Positions 1 to 12,000 of a stretch of DNA of 64,000 nucleotides are shown here, one piece after another. The notes below the pieces were generated by a model. It was not told where the DNA came from, did not search any database, and was given only the letters and a program-made list of their open reading frames with translations. Position 1 is the first letter of the stretch; every line of letters begins with the position of its first letter. The DNA lies in the NCBI GenBank assembly GCA_949361645.1, contig OX442427.1, forward strand, positions 2,096,179-2,160,178, given 5' to 3'. Origin of the DNA: Spongilla lacustris. Taxonomy: Eukaryota; Porifera; Demospongiae; Spongillida; Spongillidae. A program made the translations under genes and the position numbers.

Positions 1-2880
1 GCGTATCAATAGAAATGGTTCATGAACGATATGGCAGAACAAGTGTGAAAGAGCAGATTCAATTAACTATAGTCTTTATTGCATCTGAGAAAGAGAACAG
101 ATTCAATCCTGGCTGGATCCATCTTCCATCTTCACAATGAGTTTCAACTGGGAGAGAACTCGCTCGCACGTGGAATCCACGCGATAACACCTTCCTTTTC
201 GCAAACAGAGCATAAACATGGCATGTCTCGTCCCCAGACCCACATTCGGCAGCAGCGGATGGATTACATCACCGCTACGTATATTGCGAATGCAATATCA
301 GGCTGGGCACGAGACTATGTCATGGCAAGGGGACAACTTAAAAATGCTTCCATAACGGTAAATCACATGTTGGTGACAGTCGAGTGCAGTGTGCTGCAGC
401 CTGCAGACTTCACTGCGCCATAGATAATACAGTACATGTGGCTTATTCTCAAAGGTCTTAGAAAGACGACATTTGCCACGCAGGAAAAAAAAGAAGAGGG
501 ACGCTGATGACGCTTAATGGACCGTCAAAAGTTCTGACGGCCACGGACGGCCAGCAAATAAAATTGATGGCCAATTATTTTTCACGGTTCAATCACGTGA
601 TCGGTAAGCTTCCCGGTCACGGTCACGGTCGGCCGTCAAAAACCGTCTAATGAATACGGTCACGTACGGTCCTTGCTGGCCGCGGCATCACTGGGTATAA
701 TGTACTCCGTATAGTAAAACGGACACTTTTCTCCGTGACAGGTCACATACCTTTAAAATGTGTCTTAGCTTTTCTGTGTAGCCACATAATGGTTATTGAG
801 CCTGATTGTCACTAGGTATGGTAAAACAAACAAGCTTTCACATTGATGTATAGACTCCACATACTATAAGTGCAGCATTGCATTGTAGGGCTACTGCTAT
901 CCTGTATAATCAATAGCAGGTCAGTTCATTGTAGTTCTGAAACTGTTAGTGGTCAAAGCCTGACCTTGCCCTTTCACAATAAATATTCATTAGGTGAATG
1001 TGTAGCAGTTTTCACACGACTTAGTTTGTAAACTCTTTTTAGAGAAAACATGTGTAACTGTTGGTAATTTACATATGTTCATTTCTGTGCCTTGTACCTT
1101 GTAGCTACTCCAAAAATATAGCACACTGGTGGAATATAAAGGTAGCCTTGAAACTGTTAGATGAGCTAAATAATACCCACCCATGGTTAGCCCAAGAGAT
1201 CTGTACTAGATCTGCATATGCAGCTGTTAGTGAAGCTATTGCAGGTGCGTTCACAAAAACAGGTGAATTATTTTCATTGTAGGTATGGTCAATTGTCAAT
1301 TACGTAATCATTTAAGAGGCGTGGTCGAAAATGGGCGTGGTTGAAGGCGGAGGGGGGATTGACCTGGCAGTTGATTTTTTGGGATGGTGTCTATACATTT
1401 CCCCCCCCCCCCCCCCCCCCCCCCCGCTGTGAATTTAAAAAAATTAGTAGCTCTATTCGTTAGTAAATGGCATAAAAGAAATTACCTCAGTACGTACAGA
1501 TATCCGTGCCATTTTCTTAGTTGTTCTTAGTTAGCGAATAATGACACAAACTTATTTAGTGACTGAGCCGCTTCATATATAGTTTACCAGAGACTATATT
1601 GTAAGAATAACGACAGGTTTAATTCGCAATCACCGTCAGGCATTCTAAAATGATGCGCCTGGTTTATAAAAGCTGTTTTAGCATACGATATTCATAACTT
1701 AGTAGCCAGTGGTTCAGAATCACGCGGCACTAGTTCGATTCCTGCAAAGACGGTATTTTTTCACCCGAGGAGTTTGGCAAAATAAGGGTTTGGGCCAACC
1801 TCTTATCCTCCCATGATGCAGTTTTGAAAACTTGTCTGCCTCGCTGAATTCCCACTTCGACATGCACATAATCGCTTAAAACATCCGCCCGCATATTTGG
1901 ACCTACTACACTTTTTTTTTTCACTGTTGAAAAAGTTCGCGAGATATATACTCTCATTTTCAAAACAGGAACCTTCATTTGTTTTTTATTGATGGGCTGA
2001 GCGATGGGACCACCTTATTTGCGATACATCTACGGTATAAAGTGCATTTCTAGGACACTGCACTTATTACTTGATTTAGTGTTTTATACTATTAGGACTT
2101 CTAAATGAGATTCAGATGTGAGATTGGGTGACCCAAGCGACTTGACCAAGGTGTACATGGTGTTTTGCAACCTCAACTGGAGACATTATTTCTTTTTTTT
2201 TTTTAAGTGATTGATACAGATCATCTCATAGGACACCACAAATTGTGGAGCACAAGGACAAAAAAGAAGCAAGTTTACAAGTAGACCATGGAAGATCGAA
2301 GAGGGACATCTACACCAGTTGAAGCCAAGCATCCCTTAAATGAATGGCTGCATGCATATTAAGTGAAATGTACTCACAGAAACCTTATGCACAAATATGT
2401 CGTTTTATCAGGGCAAGGCCTTCATTTTCTATTGTCAGATCAGCAAGGCTGTGCTGGAGGAATGGTCTTCTCAATGGGGCTTCACTAAATGCTATTATGG
2501 GCAGGAAGGGTTGATACTGCAACAAGTTAGTTATGACGTGGTGCTTGGTTTGCTTTTGAGTGCTATCCAAGTAAATGAGTTGATGCAGTGGGTTGGCTTG
2601 GTGTGAACAACTTGATTTGTATTCTACTTGTATATTTGGTGCTGTACAGCTATCACTTACAAATGAAATGACTGCAACAACACTCCAGCTCCAATACATT
2701 GCAGGGTGATATCACACAGTGCCATTTTGTAGCATAGCAGTCCCTAATGTTATAATAAGGACTAAATAGATTGTGTTTGTCCAAACATGACGATTGAAAG
2801 CATCGAGTTATGAATATAAAAGCAATGAAAGAAGTATATAGAAACATTTTCTATGAGAAAGTTGGCGGTATATAGGATTT
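1..2880. other. Left-end region without a recognised gene
   Basis: An open frame at 79-423 (114 codons) resembles nothing I know. Positions 515-690 are rich in ACGGTC/GGCCGT repeats. A C tract lies at 1401-1426. A weak box-A/box-B-like tRNA-derived motif is near 1698-1745. No convincing gene is visible. Confidence 0.5.
1104..1244 (+). pseudogene. Possible orphan exon (HPWLAQE)
   Basis: Between a TTGTAG acceptor and a GCAG|GTGCGT donor there is an open frame containing LKLLDELNNTHPWLAQE and AYAAVSEAIAGAF. The helical pattern with PWL followed by A..AV..A..AF loosely recalls the N-terminal part of TnpB/Fanzor-type proteins, but no catalytic region is present nearby and the match is by eye only. 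It could equally be chance. Confidence 0.25.
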
Positions 2881-2923
2881 GAAGGGAATAGTACATGTAG
2901 CTTTTTACAAAACAAACAAAAAT

Positions 2924-3043
2924 TTAATAACTGAAAAGTTCCTGGAATGCAGTATCCACATCAGATCCTGGAGAGGAAAGGAAACGTTCCACACAAGTAG
3001 TACGACCTCGCCTTGCAGCACTGCACAATAGAGTACAACCATC
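2924..3043 (-). CDS. Ankyrin gene A exon 14 (C-terminal, stop)
   Basis: Thirty-nine codons plus TAA, starting DGCTLLCSAARRG and ending FQELFSY. It is the final ankyrin half-cap. The gene B counterpart at 55287-55406 ends FQELFNH with TAA at the matching place, which supports this as the real C-terminus. Confidence 0.85.
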   Translation of the reverse strand, partial: DGCTLLCSAARRGRTTCVERFLSSPGSDVDTAFQELFSY

Positions 3044-6000
3044 CTGGAGTGCATATGGGTTTAGTAAACATGGTTTAGGTACAATGCACACATGTATGTG
3101 TAACCAACTCACCACTTTAGTGTTCCCATCAATATCAGGAATGTGAATAAGACGTCCCACTAAACCATCATGACGACTTCCGCTTGTAGACAGAGACTGA
3201 CCATTCTGGAGTGGGTACAAAATGGTAGGTACAATGCATGATAGTAATGGTCACCAGCCCTTTCATATATGCACATCACAGAATGTTCTAGATCACAGAA
3301 TGTTCTAGATCATTATTTGGGTATGACTAAATGAATCAGTAACATGCGCATTTATTATGGCATAGTCAGCAGGATTTCCCAAGCTGTACTACAGAGATGG
3401 AAGGTGGGACATTAACTTCGGCCCCTTCAACATTCCCAGAATGTGGAAGTGGTGAGCACTGATCAAACGTTTACTAGCCTACATTAAGAGTGCATGTGCA
3501 CACTGTTCAAAGTAGATGAATTGCTTGAAGTGTGGTAGTGGTTCATTTCAAATTGTGTATGTGCTTGGTTCTTATGTCTGCATCTGATATACATGTATAT
3601 GTGACCAAGAGAAGTTCCTGCTATGATAAGGATGCTACACAATTGCATGCATGCAGTGGAAAGTGTAGAAACGGAATAATGTATCAAGAATACAGAGATG
3701 TGATAAACTATATAAAACTTTTTGTAAAAGGAACAGATTACTTGGGGCTCAAGAACACCATGCAACAGAAGTCACTCCTTTCAGTAGCAATGGCAAGGAT
3801 TAAAGCCTGATATTGTTTTCTTTTGACAATCAGTTGCACTTGCTGTGCACCTACCATCATGAAATCAGGGTGCTCATCGCTGCCTATTTGATTCACAATT
3901 CTTCAATCCATGCTTCTACCCCCATGATGTATTAATTTTATTTCTAATGTATAACATGCTTTGATCCATGTGTACTTTTAATTACAATAGTTAACTTATC
4001 CATTCGTTAGTCACAATTTGATGGAAGACTATCCTGATGAAAGAGCTACATGTTTATTGTAGCAAAGACTGATTGAATTTGTGCAGAGCAATTCATTAGC
4101 CATAAAAGGTTGTATATACTGTTAATTGACTACTCAGACATATATGAGCTAGTTTCCCAAGCTAAAATCAGTAGCCCGACATATATATATATATATTTGG
4201 ACATAGATAATAACAAGGTAAAAAGCATGCAATGTAAAGCATGCTATACATGTATATACATAAAACGTAGATGGATATATTTACTGCACACACTTACACC
4301 ATATATACAAACTTCACATGGCAAGGAGTGGAGGGTTATATGTGCATGCATAGATACACACGAAAGATATTCAGTTTGTAGACCAAAAACTGTTTCTGTC
4401 ACCCTTCTAACTGGTCAGCTTTGGACACATATGGAACATTTTGTTGTACCACTGAGCTTCAAGTAGCAGAATTCTTGAAGGGATTTACCCAAAATTGGTC
4501 CATTTGGTACTAAAGGCAATAATTACTGGGTGATTCGATCAATTGAATGTTCCATTACAAAAATTGTCAATTAGATGACAAACGTATGCACAAATGGAGG
4601 GGACCGCATCAGAACTGTGCACAAGTAACAATACATGTACATTTAATGCAAGTATTGTATTAGTAGGTTTCACTGATCCCCCAACCTCCTCTTCTTAGAG
4701 GACAAAAAGCGATCATCTTTCTGTTTGGCCAATTTTCCTGTTCTCCTGCTGCAGCTGGGGTACTGTCTCATGAAATATGGTCAGGGCAAAAGTTGGTCCA
4801 ACTCCAGACCACTTTGGTTGCCAATTTTGTCTGAGTTGCCAAAAGTGGTCCGGGTATTATTAACTTATCTGCTATCCTGTTAATTGTTCATTCTTAAATT
4901 TAGGCTTGTATTGCAACAGAGATATTACATACAAAACTCAAGCATCCATCCGCTTATTAGCTTAGCACATACATGTATATGTTCCAAAGGGACATGTATC
5001 TCTGATAAAGCTATAGTCAGTTTTTTGCACCAACTCACCATATTCTTTAAAATGGTCACATCAATACCAGGTGTGGAAAGGAGACGTTCCAGACAATCAA
5101 TAGGACCTTCAAATATAGCATAGTGCAATGGAGTATTACCCTTCTGGAGTAGGTACAATAATTCAGTCAACATGGTGGGTACACTCGTACATGTATATGT
5201 ATGGCTCTTCAATAATACAATAAGCCACATGTACCGTCATTTATGTTAGTACAATGTACAACCCGAATTTGATGAGTACGTTGAGAAATGGGGAATACTA
5301 ACCCATTGGGCTAGAGAACTTTGCACTCATGGCATGGAAAATAATTACAACACCAAGATTGATTTACACATATCATAGAGAGATGATGTGGGAACATGTA
5401 TACAAAATTTAAAAGAAAAATGTTGTACAGTTACGAAGACATACTAATTTGTTCATCGTATAGAATTTTTATAGTGATAAGTACTACCATTCTGGAGTGG
5501 GTACAATGTACACAATGCAACACATATATGTAGTACTATACATGTACATGGCTCTTGAATAATACATGTACATCAACATTTATGTTATTTGTATGTAGTT
5601 TAATTTGTGTTCCATGCAAGGAGAAGATATAGCTTAGTACTAACTTACACACCGGTGGATGTCACAAAGACATGGTATGACCGCATACATGTACCACCCA
5701 CTGGGTATCCACTAAAAAATGCAATGCTTTTAATTTTGGTATGAAGGATGATGAACGAAGGTGGGAACCTGCTGCAGGGACCTGCTGTACAATGTTATGT
5801 GACTTTATTGGTAAGAGCACAAATGTGAAAGCTCTGCTATCAAGAGGCTTGCTGACACATGTATGATTAAATTTATAACACGTGATAAACCTTTTGCCTG
5901 TGTGAGTCCAGGTGAAAATGGAAAACTGGACATAGCATCGATGTTCAGGCCTCCCCCATTTTCCTCACTGATATAAAAATCCATTAGATTTTTTGGTATC

Positions 6001-9000
6001 AATCAGGTGTATAAATGTGTGTGTTATATGTTGGAGGAAAGCGTGCATGTACATGTAGTTTGTTCAACTGTATCTCCATAGCGGATGACACACAAATTAA
6101 CGAACACATCAAATCAATACCTAGGTACAGGACTCCTCGTATACAAACCCGTTGGAATTTAAAGGATACTTTTTTTTTCATCAGTCTTAGAATTTCTATA
6201 GTGATAACATCTAAACTCAGAAGGGTGATTTTGCTGGGCACCGTATATAATAAAAAATTATGTATATGTATCTAATGCATAAGTTAAAAGAACGACTCGC
6301 CAATAATTTAATAAGTTATAAATACATATGCTGATTTAGACAATACTCACGAAATCCTGAAAAACATAATTTCAAGCAAGCCCAGGCCATTTAGTATCTG
6401 TCTATTATGAGTTCCTTTGTGTGCTATGTATTAAAGCAATTACAAATCATGAAATTGCACATTGCAAATTGCACATTGCTTAGGGCTTAGTCCTGGAGTG
6501 AGTCAAGAGGCTTGATGACACTTGTGTATTAAATGATAATTACATGATGTGCTTTATAACCCATTTGCTTATACCTAACAGCTCAAATAGATATATCAAT
6601 CCTATTCAGGAAGCATGAGCTCACCTCATCCTTCATGTTCACATCAATACCAGGAGTAGAAAGGAGACATTCTATACAGGTAGTACGACCTTCACGTATA
6701 GCAAGGTGCAATGGAGTACTACCATTCTGGAGTGGGTACAATCATTGAGTCCATATGATGGGTACAATGTACTCTTTAATAACACATGAGGCCAGATGTA
6801 AATTTATGTTATTTGAAATGTTTAATTTGTGCTCCATATAAGGAGAATAATGTTCAAGAGCTAAAGCTTAGTACTAACTTACACACCGGTGGATGTCACA
6901 AAGACATGGTATGACCACATACATGTACCACCCACTGGGTATCCACTAAAAATGCAATGCTTTTAATTCCTTTTATTAGGATTTGTTTGGCATGAAGGAT
7001 GATGAACGTGGGTGGGAACCTGCAGGGAGCTGCTGTACAACATTATGTGACTTTAAAAGCTCTGGTATCAAGAGGCTTGCTGACACATGTATGATTAAAT
7101 TCACATGACAAACCTTGGCCTGCATGCAATGGTCCAGGGGCAAATGGAAAACTGGACATGGCATGGATGATGGCGCAGGCCTCCCCCGTTTTCCTCACTG
7201 ATATAATTTTTGGTATCAATCAGGTGTATAAATGTGTGCATGTGTGTATTATATTTTGTTCCATTTCATCTATATGATTACGGCTAAAGTTTTTAAAAAT
7301 ACATGTGTACATCAGTGCACGTATATAATTATAATATTATGTCTCGTTCCTAATGCATGGTTCACAGAGCAACAACACACTAATAATTTAATTAACCTTG
7401 TGAATTATACATACATATGCACATTTAGACTGCGTTCATGAGCGAAGCACTGGTAGCTCATAACTCCAAGAAAGCACATGCAATTTGGCATCTGTGGTAT
7501 CCTGAATTCCTTTTTGCGAGTACTGTGTATTTCAGCAAAGAGATTACATTCTGCGCTGCTCAGTATTCTTCCACAAAACAAAACTTTACCACTTGCTCAT
7601 AAGTGTAATTCCTCACATGGTTCCTAAGGCCATGTACATCCCCTCCCACATACCTTTATTAGCACATGCATCTATTCCTAATACATAAGACTACTATTCA
7701 TACAGCTACTCAATGGGACCATCTCACCTTACTCTGAATGTTCACATCAATACCAAAAGTGGAAAGGAGACGCTCCACACAGGTAGTATGACCTTCCCTA
7801 GCAGCAAGGTGCAATGGAGTATCACCACCCTGGGGTGGGTACAGGAGATGTATGGTCATATACAAGTATGCAATCATCGTGTGACTAGAATGATTGGAGG
7901 CTAGAAACTTAAAGCTGGTGCAAGAGGCTACATGTACATGTGTATTCCCTTCTGCTTCAGCTATTGGTTGTTCTTGACTCCAGAGAAACTGACCACAGCA
8001 GGATTATATGTACATGTAAACGAATTCAATTAACTGCCATCAATTGAGTGTGTGGATGTGTGTGAGTGTGGGGTTGCAGTGGGTGCATACAGGTTACTAG
8101 TATACGTACATACAGGGTCTGGGGACCTCATCAGTCCAAGTCTCACAGAGCAAACTTTGCAACTTCTTAGGCCAAATGGCCAGTGATAACTGAATTTGCT
8201 TTTCTTTTTCAAATGATTGGCCATTTATGCACATTATAAGTGATGTTTTTATGCACATTATAAGTGAATGTTATTATAAGTGATGTTTTTACACAGAGGT
8301 AAAGGTGTTCTTTAGAATACAAATCATCACATTGCACATTGCTTAGGGCTAGTCATGGTAAGAGTTTTAATATGAGTCAAAAGGCTTGCTGACACATGCA
8401 TATTAAATGATAATTACATGATGTGCTTTATAACTTATTTGTTTGTACCTGACTGCTCAAATATGTGTCAACGTATAATTATATATAATAATAATTATTA
8501 TTATATATATATTACTTGCTCGTGGCACACCACCCTCCCAAGCCATATCAGCCCTTGAGGCCTTTGATCACAACATCCGATCAACCTTCTCCAAGTGCAC
8601 AGTAGTTGACACCTCCAATCAGGCCTGGCAACAGGCGGAGCTCAGCTTAGGCAGGGGTGGCCTGGGCATGCGCTCCCTGAGTCGGCATTCCCCAGCAGCA
8701 TACATTGCCTCTCTGAGCTCCTCTGGTGCTGGTCCATTGTCCCAAGAACACCTTATCCATGCAGTAGAGTTGTTTAACTCACTTGTTCCTTCATCTGAAG
8801 CGATCAGCATTGAAAATATGTTGACATCCCCTATCCATCAGAAGGTGCTTTCCAACAAAATAGACAGCCACCTGTTTAATGTACTACTGGAGCAATCTTC
8901 TCCTGCAGATAGAGCACGCCTTCTCTCTGTCTCCTCCCCTCATGCTGCATCTTGGGTGTCAGTAATTCCCTCTAAGGGGCTAGGCCTTCATCTTCAGCCT

Positions 9001-12000
9001 TCAGAGTTCCAGGTGGCCATCAAGTGGTGGTTGGGCCTAGACACCTCAGGTGGCTCAATTTGTCCCCTGTGTCCTGGAAAAGTGCTGGATCCCCTTGGCC
9101 ATCATGCACTCACCTGCAAGCGTGGTGGAGATGTTGTAACCCGCCATAATAAACTGCGTGACACCCTTACTGAGACCTGTCGCAGGGCCCACCTGAGTGT
9201 TAAGGTGGAGGCAGGAAGTAGCCTAACTCATGATCATAGCCACACTCGCCCTGCAGACATACTAGTACCCAACTGGTCTTTGGGTAAGCCGGCAGCCTTT
9301 GACTTGTCTGTGACATCACCGCTTAACTCCAATGTTTTACTTGAAGCGGGACTAGCAGCAGGTCAGGCTGCCAGAGCTACTGAGCTGAGAAAGCATGAAG
9401 AAAACGATGCCAAATGCAAGGAGCTAGGGTGGGTTTGTGTCCCCATGGTGGTTGAGGCATATGGTGCTTGGGGGACAGAAGCAATGGAGTCTTTGGCACT
9501 TCTGGCCTCTCGCCTTGCGACCAGCTGCAACAGGGCTAAGGCTGTGGTCCTAGCTGAGCTATATGGCAGGCTGAACCTCTGCTTAGTTAGAGCCAACGCT
9601 GTAGCCATCCTCTCCAGATGTTTTGTACCAGACCAGTAGTAATAATAGGGTGTATTTATGTATTATTATTATTGATTCTACTATATAAAAATAAATAAAT
9701 AAAATAATAAAATAAAATAAAATTTATATACAGTGGTTTGCATTACACCACTAAACTATACATAATATGAGGAACACAATGCAAGAAACTAAACGTATTC
9801 GTATATATTTATTATTATATATAATAATTATATATGTATACTGTATAAACATCATACATATTACAATTATATATATAATTAATATAATTATATATATATT
9901 ATATATATTATTCAGGACTCACCTCATCCTGAATGGTCACATCAGTACCAGGAGTGGAAAGGAGATGTTCAATACAGGTAGTACGACCTTCACGCATAGC
10001 AAGTTGCAATGGAGTATTACCATTCTGGAGTGGGTACAGTCAACATGGTGGATACAACGTACATAGTACATGTAGTACTACATGGCTCCTCAGATATACA
10101 TGAAGCCACATGTACATTTTAGTTACAGCAGTTCCATAGCAAGGGTCTATAATTTGTATTCAAATATTGAATTCTGTTACAGACAAGGAGAACAATGTTC
10201 AAGCTAAATCCATCACAAGGACATGGTACAACAGCATGTACATGTATTCCAAATGCATAAAACATTGAGACTTATACATACATATGTAGATTTAGTCTAT
10301 GTTCATGAAATCCATAGCACTTGAAGCTCATAATTTCAAGCAAGCCCAGGCCATTTTGCATATGTGGCATCCTGTCTATTGTGAGTTCCTTTATGTGTGT
10401 ACTATGTATTTCAGCAAAGATATTACATTCTGTGCTGCTATTCTCTCACTTTACCACTTGCTCACAGATCCCTTCCATATACCTTTATTAGCACATGCAT
10501 CTATTCCTAATGCATAAGCATTATTAATACAGCTACTCGATGGGAGCTTCTCACCTTACTCTTAATGTTCACATCAATACCAGGAGTGGAAAGGAGATGT
10601 TTCACAGAGGTAGAATGATTTCTATGCACAGCAAGGAGCAATGGAGTATTGCCACCCTGGGACAAAAGATATATGGTCATTATTGGTGGGACTAGAATGG
10701 TTGAGGGCTGTACAAGAGGCTACATGTGTATATTCCCTTCTGTTGTTCTCAAGATGGGTTATGATGCTAATTCCCATATATGTACATGTAAATTAATTCA
10801 ATCAATTTGAAAATACCCTTTATTGTGAGGGGGAGGGCACAGTAGGTGCATAGATCTGGGGACCTTGCCAGTTCCGAGGAATCACAAATGTTGTGTTTTA
10901 TGTCAATTACAAATCATACTGCACATTGCTTAGAGCTTAGTCTTATAATGTGAGTCATAAGACTTGCTGACATAGGGAATATTAAATGTTAATTAAATGG
11001 TGTGTTTTATAACCTATTAATTTGCTTGTACCTAAATGTCCAAATACATGTAGGCCTACATGTACACAGGCTGTCATGTACCATCAAACCTATTCAGGAA
11101 GCATGAACTCACCACATCCTTAATGTTCGCATCAATACCAGGAGTGGAAACGAGACGTTCCACACAAGTAGTATGACCTTCCCTTGCAGCATAGTGTAAT
11201 GGAGTATAACTACCCTGGAGTGGGTACAGGAGATGTACATGTACACATGTGTACTTCCTTCCATTTCAGTTATTGGTAGATTTCTAATAAACAATTAAAG
11301 AAACTATATTCTAAGCTGCCTCAGCCACTGTGCTATACACAAAAATGTACTTTAAATCAATTCACTGGCATCAATAGAAGAAGATATGTGTATGGGGGGT
11401 GGGGGATGGGGGTGGGGGGTGGGGAGGCTTTCAGTGGGTGCATATATATGTACATGCACAGATGAGGTCTGGGGACCTCACCCAGAGGAAAAACTTAACT
11501 TCTTAGGCAAATAGCCAGAGTGATAGTGAATTTGCTACTGGTAGGCCTTTTTTAAAGAAATGGTTCAATGCTATTTTGTTGTTTGCATATCAAATTATAT
11601 GCAATATTCAGTATATAAGTGATGTAAGTACATATACAGAGAATAAGGTGTTTTAAGAAACCACCAATTACAAATCATCACATTTAGCAATGCTATCACA
11701 CAAATTTCCCTCCATTCTTAATTGCCTCTGAACTATAAGAGCTGGGATATTGTTTTCAATACTCGATCCATTTCAGCATTGAATGTTTTCAAAGACTATT
11801 CTCCCTCAGGCTCTATGTGAGGCATTGCACATGTTGCACTGGTTGCTGATGGCTTCATTGTGCACACAACCCCCTAATGATTTATTGTGCAGTGACTTAA
11901 AGGTCTGCCATCATTGGGTGTGGTACACTATAAATATATATCCAACGAATTGCCATTCATGTGACCTGAAATTGATGATATTTAAGCTCAGTTCTGCATC

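Noticed and set aside
1698..1745. tRNA-like A and B boxes (TAGCCAGTGG, AGTTCGATTCC)
   Set aside because: Spacing is short and no cloverleaf can be drawn; at most a degraded tRNA-derived SINE head.
11109..11294. Minus-strand open frame over an ankyrin exon in another frame
   Set aside because: The ankyrin frame with matching splice sites explains the same DNA; the longer open frame is a shadow.
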